Shown here: piece by piece, positions 41,841 to 53,730 of the stretch | Position numbering within the stretch: the first letter of the stretch is position 1 | How the letters are laid out: each line of letters begins with the position of its first letter | Assembly: GCF_020623625.1 (NCBI RefSeq) | Contig: NC_060202.1 | Location: 762,501 to 826,500 of the forward strand | Length of the DNA stretch: 64,000 bases | Source of the DNA: Saccharomycodes ludwigii | Taxonomy: Eukaryota > Ascomycota > Saccharomycetes > Saccharomycodales > Saccharomycodaceae | Direction: 5' to 3' | The notes under the pieces: generated by a model | Seen by the model: the letters and a program-made list of their open reading frames with translations, nothing else | Told to the model about the DNA's origin: nothing | Database searches by the model: none | Made by a program: the position numbers and the translations under genes

Positions 41841-42245
41841 ATATTTTGGTAAGGTTATCGTAGGCTGTCCGATAAGGGACTAGAAAGGATTACGGAATAA
41901 AGAATTGATCATATTTTACATACAATTTTTATTTGCGCTAAATATTATTTTATATATTCACGTGAACGCATTATTGGTCCACATACTCGCAAAATACGCA
42001 TATTTGGACTATCGTTCTCGCTCTTTTTTTTTTTTTTTTTTTTTTTTTCGCTTGAGAATTTAAAATGAGAAATTGTTTTTTCCCGTTTTTTTTTTGAAAA
42101 CCTTAAGAATGCCTATGTGTGAATAAGCAAGATTTACCGTGAATGGCTGACGATATATACATATATAAATATGTGTTTTCTATTTTTAAGGGTCGTAAAA
42201 TACTTTCTCGCGTCCTGCGTATCTTTTTTTTTCTTCTTTCGTATC

Positions 42246-42276
<31 letters not shown>

Positions 42277-42374
42277 GGAAAAATTTTAGTCTCAATTGCC
42301 TTTAATATACAAACAGATACCATAAAAAAAAAAAGGCACAATAAACTAGAATAAAGTGAATTGCGTTAATACTA

Positions 42375-43235
42375 ATGTCTACTACTGCATCACCCGATAA
42401 TGTCGATAAATTGATTGCCAAGCTGCCTGAAATATTTAAGAAAAGTAATGGTTATACTGAATTGTTTGGATATGAATTAGATAAAAAAAACACACAGTAT
42501 TATACAGAAGATATGACCAAGAAATTGCTAACTAAACTATTAAAAGCCTATAATAATGATATTAACGAAACGATTAATCATTTAATCAAAATTTTAAAAT
42601 GGAGACAGAAATTTAATCCATTGAGTTGTGCCTTTAAAGAAAAGCATTCTGAAATTTTGGAAAAGGTTGGTATTATAACCAACTATAAGGATGGGACTGT
42701 TATCACTTGGAATTTATACGGGGAATTGTTGCAACATAAAGACAAAATTATGAACAGCGAAGATAATTTAAACAAGTTCATAAGATACAGAGTCGGATTG
42801 ATGGAAAGAGGAATCAGACTATTGTTTGCGAATGATAGCAGCCAAGAATACATGACTCAAATACACGATTATAAAGGTGTTTCAATGTGGCGAATGGAAA
42901 GTAAAATGAGGAAAACGGTCAAAGATATTGTTTTCATTTTTGGTGAATATTATCCTGAGTTTTTGGACCGTAAGTTTTTTGTTAATGTACCAAGAACTTT
43001 AACTTGGGTTTACGATATTATTATTAAATTTGTTTCTAATGAAACTAAACAGAAATTTGTAGTATTAAACGATGCTAAAAGTTTAGGAAGATATATAAGT
43101 GATGTTCCTAATAAGACATATGGAGGTAAATCTGAATTAACTTTGACTCAGCAATGTGTTCCTGAATCAAAAATTAGACCTACTCCATATGCTTTAAGTT
43201 TATTTGAATATGAAATTATAAACGAAGTTGAATAA
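42375..43235 (+). CDS. SFH5: Sfh5, Sec14-like phosphatidylinositol-transfer/haem protein
   Basis: 286 residues (294 in S. cerevisiae). Sfh5 is a divergent Sec14 homologue, associated with the ER and plasma membrane, reported as a phosphatidylinositol-transfer protein and as a haem binder. Features: a CRAL-TRIO-N helical region (YTELFGYELD, LLTKLLKAYNNDINETINHL, KILKWRQKFNPLSCAF), then the CRAL-TRIO domain (ITTW-like VITWNLYGELL, FIRYRVGLMERGIRLL, QIHDYKGVSMWRM, FGEYYPEFLDRKFFVNVPRT), with a C-terminal lid. It lies after IDS2 as YJL145W does, now separated by the hAT insertion. Its promoter keeps only 250 bp of non-transposon sequence, including a T28-class tract. Confidence 0.92.
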   Translation: MSTTASPDNVDKLIAKLPEIFKKSNGYTELFGYELDKKNTQYYTEDMTKKLLTKLLKAYNNDINETINHLIKILKWRQKFNPLSCAFKEKHSEILEKVGIITNYKDGTVITWNLYGELLQHKDKIMNSEDNLNKFIRYRVGLMERGIRLLFANDSSQEYMTQIHDYKGVSMWRMESKMRKTVKDIVFIFGEYYPEFLDRKFFVNVPRTLTWVYDIIIKFVSNETKQKFVVLNDAKSLGRYISDVPNKTYGGKSELTLTQQCVPESKIRPTPYALSLFEYEIINEVE

Positions 43236-43393
43236 CAAATCTATAAGCTTTTTTTCTTTTTTTTTTTTCCTTTTTTTCTTTTTTTTTTTTTTTTTAATTT
43301 AATTTTATGTGCATATCGTATAGAACAATTTATTTTGCTGAAACAAGAACAAAGGAATAGAGAGAAAAAAAAAAACAATTTAATATTAATATA

Positions 43394-43425
<32 letters not shown>

Positions 43426-43465
43426 AGATTAATAAGATCACAAAAGACCTATCCTTTTCCACTCA

Positions 43466-44701
43466 CTAACATCCAGCTGCTTCAACTTTCTTGGTGTTTT
43501 TAGCTTCGTATGAAAAACTTTGCATTGGCTCCAATCCCCACTTGCTTAACATAGCTTTATCTTCATCCCAACCAGTACACATAGTAGTCAACATTTTTTT
43601 ACCGGTGAAAATGGCATTAACGCCACTTAAAAAACATAAAAATTGTTCATGTTCTTTCATGGTATAACGTCCAGCTGCCAATCTAATAATACTTTGAGGC
43701 ATAGTTATTCTAGCAGTGGCAATGGTTTTCAATATATCATCAAATTGAAGTTTTTTAAAATTTTGAGGGTTTTCACTCATTTCTTTTTCTAAAAGAGTAC
43801 CTTTGATAGCAATTAATCTATTGATAGGCAAAGATTCAGGGTGAGGTGACATAGTACTTAAGGTATACAAAAACCCAATATGATCTTCTTCAGATTCACC
43901 CAAACCCAAAATACCACCTGTACAAGCTTTAATTCCCGCATTTTGAACATTTTTAATGGTGCTCAATCTTTCATCATAAGTTCTTGTGCTTATGATTTTT
44001 TTATAGTGTTCTCTGCTTGTGTCAATATTATGGTTATAAGCTGTTAATCCACAATTGTGCAATTCTTTTGCTTGCTCTTCATTAACCATTCCCAAGGTGA
44101 CACAAGTTTCTAAACCCATAGAGTTAACTTTAGAAATCATCTCGCTGATTCTTTTCAAACCATTCTTTCTACCTTTCATATCTCTCCAAGCAGCACCCAT
44201 GCAAAACCGGGTGCTACCATTTAATTTAGCCTCTTTTGCTTCTTTTAGCACATCATCAATTGGAACTAAACGTGAAGCAGGGGTTAAATCTGGGTTATTG
44301 GTATATGACTGGGAACAGTATTTACAGTCTTCTGTGCAACCACCAGTCTTAATGTTCATTAAAGTACACAATTGTACCTTTGTTGGGTCATGCCATTTAC
44401 GATGTTGTAATTGGGCATAATGGATCAGGTTTAACAATGGAGTATTGTAAATACGTCTTAATTGAGGCTTAGTCCACTTATTATATGGAGTGGATAAATT
44501 TAATGCAAATTCAACTGGATCTTGGCCGTTGGGCATTAAACTGGGATCTGTTGTACTGCTATCGTTATTATTGACAGTAGGTGGTACAATAGCAGCAGCA
44601 GCTGCTGCTGTGTTATAATTTAAAGAAGTTTTTGTAAAAGTTCTTTTCGACGTGGATAATAACGACAAAGTTTTATTGATGGTTCTTGCTCTGTTTAACA
44701 T
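43466..44701 (-). CDS. BIO2: Biotin synthase, mitochondrial
   Basis: 411 residues (375 in S. cerevisiae). It inserts sulphur into dethiobiotin, the last step of biotin synthesis, using a radical-SAM [4Fe-4S] cluster and a [2Fe-2S] sulphur donor in the mitochondrial matrix. The presequence (residues 1-30, Arg/Thr/Ser-rich) is followed by a poly-Ala run and an Asn/Ser linker. The radical-SAM motif is GGCTEDCKYCSQS (Cys122, 126 and 129). ICACTGGILGLGE-like KACTGGILGLGESEEDHIGF and GRYTMKEHEQFLCFLSGVNAIFTGKKMLTT, with the conserved Arg and Cys cluster ligands, are present. The convergent gap to SFH5 is 230 bp. S. cerevisiae BIO2 (YGR286C) is near a telomere of chromosome VII, so this location is unlike the ancestral neighbourhood of SFH5 and TIM17. 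Confidence 0.97.
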   Translation of the reverse strand: MLNRARTINKTLSLLSTSKRTFTKTSLNYNTAAAAAAIVPPTVNNNDSSTTDPSLMPNGQDPVEFALNLSTPYNKWTKPQLRRIYNTPLLNLIHYAQLQHRKWHDPTKVQLCTLMNIKTGGCTEDCKYCSQSYTNNPDLTPASRLVPIDDVLKEAKEAKLNGSTRFCMGAAWRDMKGRKNGLKRISEMISKVNSMGLETCVTLGMVNEEQAKELHNCGLTAYNHNIDTSREHYKKIISTRTYDERLSTIKNVQNAGIKACTGGILGLGESEEDHIGFLYTLSTMSPHPESLPINRLIAIKGTLLEKEMSENPQNFKKLQFDDILKTIATARITMPQSIIRLAAGRYTMKEHEQFLCFLSGVNAIFTGKKMLTTMCTGWDEDKAMLSKWGLEPMQSFSYEAKNTKKVEAAGC

Positions 44702-45452
44702 TTTTGTTTATTGGTTTATGCAGTTGGAAAAGATTAATTATTTTTGCAGTAGATGTGAGGAGGGAAGAAGAATTTAAAATTTAAATAATTTTATTCAAAA
44801 GGAAAACAGAAAGAAAAAAAAGAAAAAAGAAAAAAGCATTGAAATATAATCTGGCTTTATATATATCTATATACAGCTGTTTATGTATTATATAAATTTT
44901 TTTTTTTTTTTTTTTTTTCTCATTGATATTTGAAAATTTCAGATATATTTGTTTATTCATTCATTCATTCATTCATTCGTTAATTAAAAAGAAGGAAAAT
45001 AATAAATTAATACATACAACAAAACAAAAGATTGTTCTTAGTAATGCCAGCACCAAATTAACTCGACTGGCACAGCACTTGCGTACTTAAACGGGGAAAA
45101 AAAAAAGAAAGAAAAAAAGAAAGAAAAACAAAAACAAAAACAAAAACAAAAAAAAAGTGCCAGAGTCATCGAAAAGTGACTAAAAATACTGACTTTTTTT
45201 TGTCTGTGTCGTGGAAAATTCCTTTCATTTGTTATTCAAACAAGCGGCGAACACTTAAAAAAAAAAATGGAAAAAAGGAAAAAAGACACCTGCTGCGATT
45301 TGATAGGTGTTAGCCACACCCACACCTCCATCTGTCAAATTCTATACAAATCTCATGCTAACTTTAATGCTACATACTCTTCTACTACACACCTATGAAA
45401 ATACAACTAATAATAATAATAATCAATAAATAAACAATTTTTCACCAACATT
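44702..45452. other. BIO2 upstream region and BUL 3' region
   Basis: 751 bp. CATT repeats (44955-44980), AAAC repeats (45127-45150) and less AT-rich patches such as GCCACACCCACACC (45313) are visible. The patch 45040-45095 has the inverted words TGCCAGCAC and CTGGCACAGC. No gene was recognised. Confidence 0.45.
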
Positions 45453-47663
45453 TTAAGCCAATGATGATAAAGAAACAGGGGTCTTCAGATGAAGTGGTAC
45501 ATCAACAGAGAGTCGTTGCTTTGCAACAAATTCAGTGTTTGCATCAGTATTAAAATCAATTTCAACACGAACACAATAAAGTCTACCACATAAACAACTT
45601 TGAAACTCTGGTACCAAAGTGTATTTATTCGAATCCAAATAATCAAAGCTCACATCAAATTCAAAAGTATTATTGTTTCCGAGACCAACAATCTTAGCTT
45701 CTTTCCAATTCCTGTTTTTTTCCTGATTGATTTTAAAAATGTCATTTAGTATATGTATTTCTACATTCAAATCGGCTAAAGTTTCCAAATCACCTTTAGA
45801 TACTTTCAAAATATCCTTGTATTTATCATCAAACTCATTTATTATCTGTTTGAGTTTATCTAAATAACTTCCCTCTTGTTTGAAACTGATCAGCATCAAT
45901 GGATCCACATTGAAGTTAATTGGTGATAGAGAACAATAGTTAATAACCACTAGTTTGAAATCCACAGACTTTATCGTAATGGGAGAAGTTGGACACAATT
46001 TATTGTCAATAATAGTATTTTTTAAATATATTCCTAACTTTTGATTTATATGAACCATCGAACGTTGTTGTTCCAAACTATGATTAATTTTTCTCAATAC
46101 AGAAGGTTCGTAATAAGAGACAGTATTACTATTGTTATTACCACTACTAGGATAAGTAACAGTCATGTGAATCATACCAGAATAATTGGTACTATTATTC
46201 ACAATACAATATTTTAACGCATTACTATATTCAAAACTTTTATGTTCACCTTCAGAGAAATTAAGATTAGACATGCTATCATCTGTTTCACTGACGATAA
46301 CAAATTTCAATTTGTTAAAAATATCATAGTAAGAATTACCTCCAAATTTTGCTGGAACACTATTACAAAGAGTTGTAATACTATTGTCAGAAACCAGACT
46401 GTCTGGAACGAACCTTAATTGATAAGATGATTCTTTTAAGATGCAAAATTCATTTCCGGAAGCAGCTAGCCCAATAAATTTAGAGTCAATACTATAATGA
46501 ATGGAACAATTTGATGGGGCTAAATCATTAGTAATGACCGGCGAACCAAATCTGCTCAAATGACCAACACCAGTTTTGCTATTGACTTTTAATGGCAACA
46601 AACGATCACTTCTCCAGATGATCTTATCAACACCAAAACTCGGAGGAACCACCAAATGATTGTAGTTGTCCTGCGGACAATTAACATCTAGTAATTTATC
46701 AGGCACTTTGAACATAAAATGTTTCTTATACTTAACAGTTTTTCCCATAACACCCATTAAAGAATTGCTTGGCTTCAAACATCTATCTTTCGGCAGTCCC
46801 AGGATGCAACCATCTTTATCAATGGAATTTAACCCGTATTTATATCCTGATGTCAACTCCTCGTCAACTTCAGACCAACTAGCACTCATATCAACCATAC
46901 GTAAAAATCTCTTGGTTGATTTCTTATTTAATTTTTTATCAAATACCCTATTATAACCTTCCAATGTTAAATAAAACATTTCAAAGGAAATGGGCGATTT
47001 AGACTTGTTTTCGATGATTACGTAACCAGTAATTAATTCATTAGAATGATACTCCTTCAAAATATCAGTATTATTAGGGGTACTATTAGGATGTCTATTA
47101 TTTTCATCATTACTTGATGTGATATGAACAGTTATTTCAATTTGTGAGTTGATATTATTCATCGAATAAATTTTATCAACATTAATATTTTCCATCGGAG
47201 AAACAGAACAATTAGAATGGCGCAGACTACTACTACTGCCATTACTACTACTATTATTATTATTATTATTATTATTATTATCAGTAGTGGTAGTAATGGC
47301 AGTAATATTTCCATTACTTGACACAGTAGCATTAGAAATACAATTGGAATCATTTGAAGGTAATGAAACTATGGAAGCCTCATAGCTAGGTAAAAAAAAC
47401 AAGTCTTGGTTATTGCTACTGTTGTTAGTGTTGTTTATTGTATTATTAATATTGGTGGTCATATCGATGGTATTTTCACCTGAATTACCTCTAGTTGGAA
47501 TATGTCTATGTAATTCATTGTAGAATTGATAAGATGGTAAAATATCAACAACCCTTCTTTCAGTTTCAACAACAGCATTATTACTGCGAGTATCTTGTTG
47601 CTGTCGTTTTTCATTATTTTTTAATTTCAAATTAAGTTTTTTTTGTAAACCCTTAAATGACAT
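45453..47663 (-). CDS. Bul1/Bul2-type alpha-arrestin, Rsp5 adaptor
   Basis: 736 residues (S. cerevisiae Bul1 has 976). Bul proteins dock the ubiquitin ligase Rsp5 onto permeases such as Gap1 so that they are ubiquitinated and sorted to the vacuole. The N-terminal VVDILPSYQFYNELHRHIP (about residues 37-55) is nearly the Bul1/Bul2 signature. A second LPSY follows at about 95 (FLPSYEASI); Bul1 has PPSY there, and LPxY is a known weaker Rsp5 WW ligand. Asn/Thr-rich tracts follow. The arrestin fold is then visible with ELITGYVIIENKSKSPISFE and MFYLTLEGYNRVF, and the long C-terminal half. One gene would be expected before the WGD, so it equals both BUL1 and BUL2. It is out of place between SFH5 and TIM17. 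Confidence 0.85.
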   Translation of the reverse strand: MSFKGLQKKLNLKLKNNEKRQQQDTRSNNAVVETERRVVDILPSYQFYNELHRHIPTRGNSGENTIDMTTNINNTINNTNNSSNNQDLFFLPSYEASIVSLPSNDSNCISNATVSSNGNITAITTTTDNNNNNNNNNSSSNGSSSSLRHSNCSVSPMENINVDKIYSMNNINSQIEITVHITSSNDENNRHPNSTPNNTDILKEYHSNELITGYVIIENKSKSPISFEMFYLTLEGYNRVFDKKLNKKSTKRFLRMVDMSASWSEVDEELTSGYKYGLNSIDKDGCILGLPKDRCLKPSNSLMGVMGKTVKYKKHFMFKVPDKLLDVNCPQDNYNHLVVPPSFGVDKIIWRSDRLLPLKVNSKTGVGHLSRFGSPVITNDLAPSNCSIHYSIDSKFIGLAASGNEFCILKESSYQLRFVPDSLVSDNSITTLCNSVPAKFGGNSYYDIFNKLKFVIVSETDDSMSNLNFSEGEHKSFEYSNALKYCIVNNSTNYSGMIHMTVTYPSSGNNNSNTVSYYEPSVLRKINHSLEQQRSMVHINQKLGIYLKNTIIDNKLCPTSPITIKSVDFKLVVINYCSLSPINFNVDPLMLISFKQEGSYLDKLKQIINEFDDKYKDILKVSKGDLETLADLNVEIHILNDIFKINQEKNRNWKEAKIVGLGNNNTFEFDVSFDYLDSNKYTLVPEFQSCLCGRLYCVRVEIDFNTDANTEFVAKQRLSVDVPLHLKTPVSLSSLA

Positions 47664-48456
47664 ATTTTTTTCTTTTTTCTTTTTAGTGGTAAACTAAATA
47701 TTGGCAAGCAAAAGACCCTTACAAGATGACTCTTTGGCTAGTACATGATATTTTAAAGAAGAAAAAAAAAAAAAAAAAGAACTCATATTTAATGAAAATG
47801 GACAAGTTACCAGCTATAAATATCTTAAAAATAGGAGAAAGAGATCTCTTAATAAGAGAAATAGATCTCTTAATAGAAGGAAAAGACTTCTTGATAGAAC
47901 GAAAATTACAAATTAAATTTATGACTCATCATGGCACCAGAGTAATGCGACGTATGTAATAAGCGCATGTCCACGGACATAGAATTGAATCAAGAGTTTT
48001 GGTAAGCTTAGCAAGGGAAAAACAAAACAAAACAAAAAAAAAAAAAAAAAAAAAAAAAGATTAATTTTTTGGTTTAAGCGAATAAGGGGCGAGAAAAGGG
48101 AATGGCAACTGGATGTTTGTGTAAATTTATACTAAAAAAAAAATAAAAATAAAAAGGAGAACAAAGGGATGGGGGCAAAGGGGGAGGCGTAGAAGGACAA
48201 CGCAAACAAGGTCAGAAGGAAAGGAGAAACAATAATAATAATAATATATATATATATAATAATAATGTACTAGTAAAATATTCTCCAATACTACAAAAAA
48301 TAAAAAACTATACTTAATATATATTGCTACCATCTTTAAAAGTCACAGCTAGCTTCCATCCAATACTGTGTTACCGTTACCGCCCGACAAGCTCAAGAGA
48401 AAGATTAATACAATTATACTTTCTCCATTAATATTCTACACAAAGAAAATAGAAAT
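47664..48456. other. Divergent region between BUL and the small acidic gene
   Basis: 793 bp. It starts with a 77-codon frame (47726-47959) that is mostly Lys tract plus a short repeat and is probably not a gene. A26 run at 48033-48058, purine-rich stretches and TAATAATA/TATATA tracts follow. GTTACCGTTACCGCCC lies at 48371, about 85 bp before the next start codon, and could be a factor site. Confidence 0.45.
47843..47905. repeat. Three 21-bp tandem repeats
   Basis: Units begin GATCTCTTAATA at 47843 and 47864 and GACTTCTTGATA at 47885, exactly 21 bp apart. In one frame they read DLLIREI, DLLIEGK, DFLIERK, but the surrounding frame is short and unsupported. Confidence 0.75.
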
Positions 48457-48822
48457 ATGTTAGGTCCTAGTCTTCAAGAACAGAGTTATAATAATAATGA
48501 TACCACAACAATAGTGATTAGGAAACAATGCATTTTATTATCGCCTGCCGAAGATATACAAGAAAACTACACTTTTAGACATTTGTTTGCCATGGTGGAG
48601 TGTAGTAGTAACGATGCCACATCTAATAGCGATGTATTAAACAATTACTATATAGAAGACATTGATGATGATCAACTAGGTGATCATGAAGAATATGTTA
48701 CTACAACTGTATCCAACAATATAATAGTTGAGGAATTGAGTAGTGATTCTAGCGACATTAGTGATGCTTATGAACAATACGATGATGATGATGATGTCGA
48801 TTACGAAATGAAGATGTTATGA
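48457..48822 (+). CDS. Small acidic protein, unknown
   Basis: 121 residues. I do not recognise it. It begins MLGPSLQEQSYNNNDTTT, has one semi-ordered stretch (IVIRKQCILLSPAEDIQENY followed by TFRHLFAMVEC), and ends in a very acidic tail with SSDSSDISD and a run of five Asp before YEMKML. There are no membrane segments or signal peptide. It lies directly upstream of TIM17 on the same strand, where S. cerevisiae has YJL144W (ROQ1, 104 residues, a hydrophilin-like protein), but I see no convincing motif shared with Roq1. The name is therefore left open. A normal-looking composition in the middle and a separate promoter region suggest a real gene. Confidence 0.55.
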   Translation: MLGPSLQEQSYNNNDTTTIVIRKQCILLSPAEDIQENYTFRHLFAMVECSSNDATSNSDVLNNYYIEDIDDDQLGDHEEYVTTTVSNNIIVEELSSDSSDISDAYEQYDDDDDVDYEMKML

Positions 48823-48999
48823 TATCGATAATGATAATATGCCCACTTGTTAATTTCTTTCCTTTTTTCAACGCTTTTTAAAAAGTTCCCGAGTATTTGT
48901 TTTTCGGTATATATTTCGCACATAGTTGTTACTTTTATTTTTAAATATATAAGTAAATAAATGAAATTTTATATTTTTTTTCTTCTTTGCAAAAATCAG

Positions 49000-49036
<37 letters not shown>

Positions 49037-49253
49037 AAAAATTTTTTTTTCTTTTTCTCATAACTATCGTTTGCCATTTTTGTCTTTTACTGTTTTATTC
49101 ATACATCCTCCTCTATAGTAACTCGAGCTTTGCCAGTACATACGATAAAAAAGATATTTTCATTTTTATAGACCAATAAAAAAAGAAAGAAAAAAAAAAA
49201 AAGGAACCCTTCCTTTGTTATAACAAGTAAAAAGCATAAATACAAGCGCAATA
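48823..49253. other. TIM17 promoter region
   Basis: 431 bp. A (TAA)n run (48999-49025) is followed by A and T tracts. Nothing else was recognised. Confidence 0.5.
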
Positions 49254-49703
49254 ATGTCAGCTGACCACAGTAGAGATCCATGTCCTATAGTTATATTAAA
49301 TGATTTTGGTGGTGCATTTGCAATGGGTGCAATCGGTGGTGTGTTATGGCACGGTATCAAAGGTTTTAGAAATTCACCTATGGGTGCTCGTTTACCAGGT
49401 GCTATAATGGCTGTTAAAGCAAGAGCACCGGTAGTTGGTGGTAACTTTGGTGTGTGGGGTGGTTTATTCAGTTCATTTGATTGTGCTGTTAAAGCTGTCA
49501 GGAAAAGAGAAGATCCATGGAATGCAGTCATTGCCGGTTTTTTCACTGGTGGCGCTTTAGCTATCAGAGGTGGTTGGAGACATGCTAGGAACGGTGCCAT
49601 TACTTGTGCATTCTTATTAGGTTTGATCGAAGGTGTTGGTTTAATGTTTCAAAGATATGCTGCTGCTCAAGCTCAACCTGTAGCACCACCAATGCCAGCA
49701 TAG
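49254..49703 (+). CDS. TIM17: Tim17, TIM23 presequence translocase subunit
   Basis: 149 residues (158 in S. cerevisiae). Tim17 spans the mitochondrial inner membrane four times and lines the path for presequence proteins with Tim23. It starts [20 protein letters not shown], the usual Tim17 start with the intermembrane-space acidic residues. The first segment with [18 protein letters not shown] follows, then [20 protein letters not shown], the signature [20 protein letters not shown], and the last segment. Both Cys of the conserved intramolecular disulfide are present. The C-terminal tail is shorter than in S. cerevisiae. It agrees with YJL143W. Confidence 0.98.
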   Translation: MSADHSRDPCPIVILNDFGGAFAMGAIGGVLWHGIKGFRNSPMGARLPGAIMAVKARAPVVGGNFGVWGGLFSSFDCAVKAVRKREDPWNAVIAGFFTGGALAIRGGWRHARNGAITCAFLLGLIEGVGLMFQRYAAAQAQPVAPPMPA

Positions 49704-50053
49704 ATCTACATTTGTTTTATCCATGTACATATTTATATAAACATATATATATACATATATATCTTTTTTTCAGAGAAATAGAGGAGGAGGAAGTTGAAGG
49801 GAATACAAAAAAAATATGGTTTGCTTAGTATAAATTTTATTAAAATTTAATGAAAAACATAATTATTGTTGTGATGTTTTCTCAAAAAATGACAATAGTA
49901 TTTCTGAGAATATATTTAAAGAAAACCATAAAAAAATACAAAATATTAATGATATCTTACTGCATTTCTTAACTTACATTTACAGATTATTCATGCAGTG
50001 ATTGTATCATTGTATATATATATATATATATATATTGTTTTTGCTCTTTTAGT
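49704..50053. other. Convergent gap TIM17/YAK1
   Basis: 350 bp with TA-rich microsatellites (49741-49761 and 50017-50034), possibly 3'-end formation signals for both genes. No gene is seen. Confidence 0.5.
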
Positions 50054-52681
<2,628 letters not shown>

Positions 52682-53099
52682 ACTTTAGGAATAATATATA
52701 AAATGATATATGTATTGGCGATTTATACAATTTACCTTTAGGAAATTTCTGTGAATGGAAGGAGGGAGTAATGTAAATTGTATGTATGTATTTGAGTTTA
52801 ATCAGTTTGTTTCGCTATGCTTTACTTTACTTTACTTTACTTTATATTGTTGTTATTGGTGATAATATATATTTCCCCTTGTTTGTACTAGATTTAGTAA
52901 TTTTAATTTAATGTTATATATATATATTTTAATATTTTTTTAATTTTTAATTTTTTAATTTTTGGACTTACAAGAGTTTGTTTTAAAATTCATAATGGTG
53001 TAAAAAGTTCCCTCTTTATGGGGATTATTTGTGAGATAATAAGAAATAAGAAAAAAACAAACAATGTTAATTATGAATGTTTAATTTCCCTATTTTTAG

Positions 53100-53276
53100 T
53101 CATTTATAAATTGCAAACAGCCCACAGTTTACAAATCTCGGTAAATTCCACCGGTCTTTAAAAGTTGCTATTCTTCCAGGGGGAATATTTCTTTTACCCT
53201 GCTTTTTTACCCTGCTTTTCTTTCTTTTTCTTTCTTTCTTTTTCTTTCTTTCTCTTTCTTTCTTTCTCTCTCCCTT

Positions 53277-53317
<41 letters not shown>

Positions 53318-53540
53318 TTCTTTCTCTCCCCTTCAACTCATAAAATTGGTCTATATCAACGAACGGCAGATTATTCAACCATTCCGGAACACCCATTTCG
53401 GCCTTGGTAAAAGTAGCCCCACCTTTATCACATCCACCATTAAGCCGACTTTAACAGAATAATTGGTTCGGACTATTTCCCAACAACGCCAAAATATCTT
53501 GACCGGAAAGCATGTTGATATAAATCAAATCCGAGAAATT
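53100..53540 (-). pseudogene. Possible degraded gene interrupted by a microsatellite
   Basis: On the minus strand one frame reads MLSGQDILALLGNSPNQLFC, a TAA stop, then SRLNGGCDKGG and KAEMGVPEWLNNLPFVDIDQ, then Glu/Arg/Lys-coded microsatellite, then PPGRIATFKDRWNLPRFVNC. The W, P, G and C content and the higher G/C differ from random frames in this AT-rich genome. This may be the remains of a gene split by one stop and a repeat expansion, or a structured RNA read by chance. I recognise no family, and S. cerevisiae has no gene between YAK1 and RPB4. Confidence 0.25.
53216..53332. repeat. (CTTT)n/(CT)n microsatellite
   Basis: Pyrimidine-only tract on the plus strand made of TTTC/CTTT units flanking about 20 pure CT dinucleotides (53281-53315). 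Confidence 0.93.
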
Positions 53541-53730
53541 AAATCCAAAAAGAAGAGAAAAAGAAAGAAAAGAAAGAAAGAAAAAAAAAAACGAAAATAA
53601 AAATAAAACGAAAAGCGGATATGTTCCTTTTATTTTCTTCAAACATAATCATTAAAAAAAAAAAAAAATTAACAACAACTACAACAACAAGATTTAAAAA
53701 CTCAATCGTATCCTAAAAAATAAAAGCAAC

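Larger units (their letters stand above)
37545..42115 (-). mobile_element. Complete hAT-superfamily DNA transposon
   Basis: 4571 bp with perfect 14-bp terminal inverted repeats: TAGGCATTCTTAAG at 37545-37558 and its complement at 42102-42115. It is inserted in the IDS2-SFH5 gap, which is otherwise syntenic. It carries one uninterrupted transposase gene on the minus strand, about 370 bp of left non-coding end and 590 bp of right non-coding end (the transposase promoter side). The right end holds four 30-bp tandem repeats. TGAGAAATT occurs near both ends (37565-37573 and 42066-42074). hAT elements of the Rover/Roamer kind are known from non-WGD yeasts; whether this belongs to one of them cannot be told without a search. 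Confidence 0.9.
37536..42124. repeat. Target-site duplication flanking the hAT element
   Basis: TGTGTGAAT occurs at 37536-37544 and again at 42116-42124, directly outside the inverted ends. hAT elements make 8-bp duplications, so 8 bp plus one chance match is the likeliest reading. Complete identity of the copies suggests a recent insertion. Confidence 0.85.
52682..53730. other. Divergent region YAK1/RPB4
   Basis: 1.05 kb. The YAK1-proximal part has TTTAC repeats (52817-52845). The centre (53100-53540) is less AT-rich and holds a CT/CTTT microsatellite with odd open frames around it, listed separately. The RPB4-proximal part is A-rich. Confidence 0.5.

Noticed and set aside
41940-42040. CACGTGA and AT-rich stretch as a possible centromere element
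   Set aside because: It lies inside the right end of the hAT element, has no CDEIII-like partner, and the locus is not near a centromere in the syntenic S. cerevisiae regions.
47726-47959. 77-codon frame with a poly-Lys tract between BUL and the acidic gene
   Set aside because: Short, dominated by an A tract and a 21-bp repeat, with no recognisable domain; kept only as a repeat.
53165-53410. Plus-strand Phe/Ser/Leu-rich frame across the CT microsatellite
   Set aside because: Composition is dictated by the pyrimidine repeat; the minus-strand reading is more protein-like.
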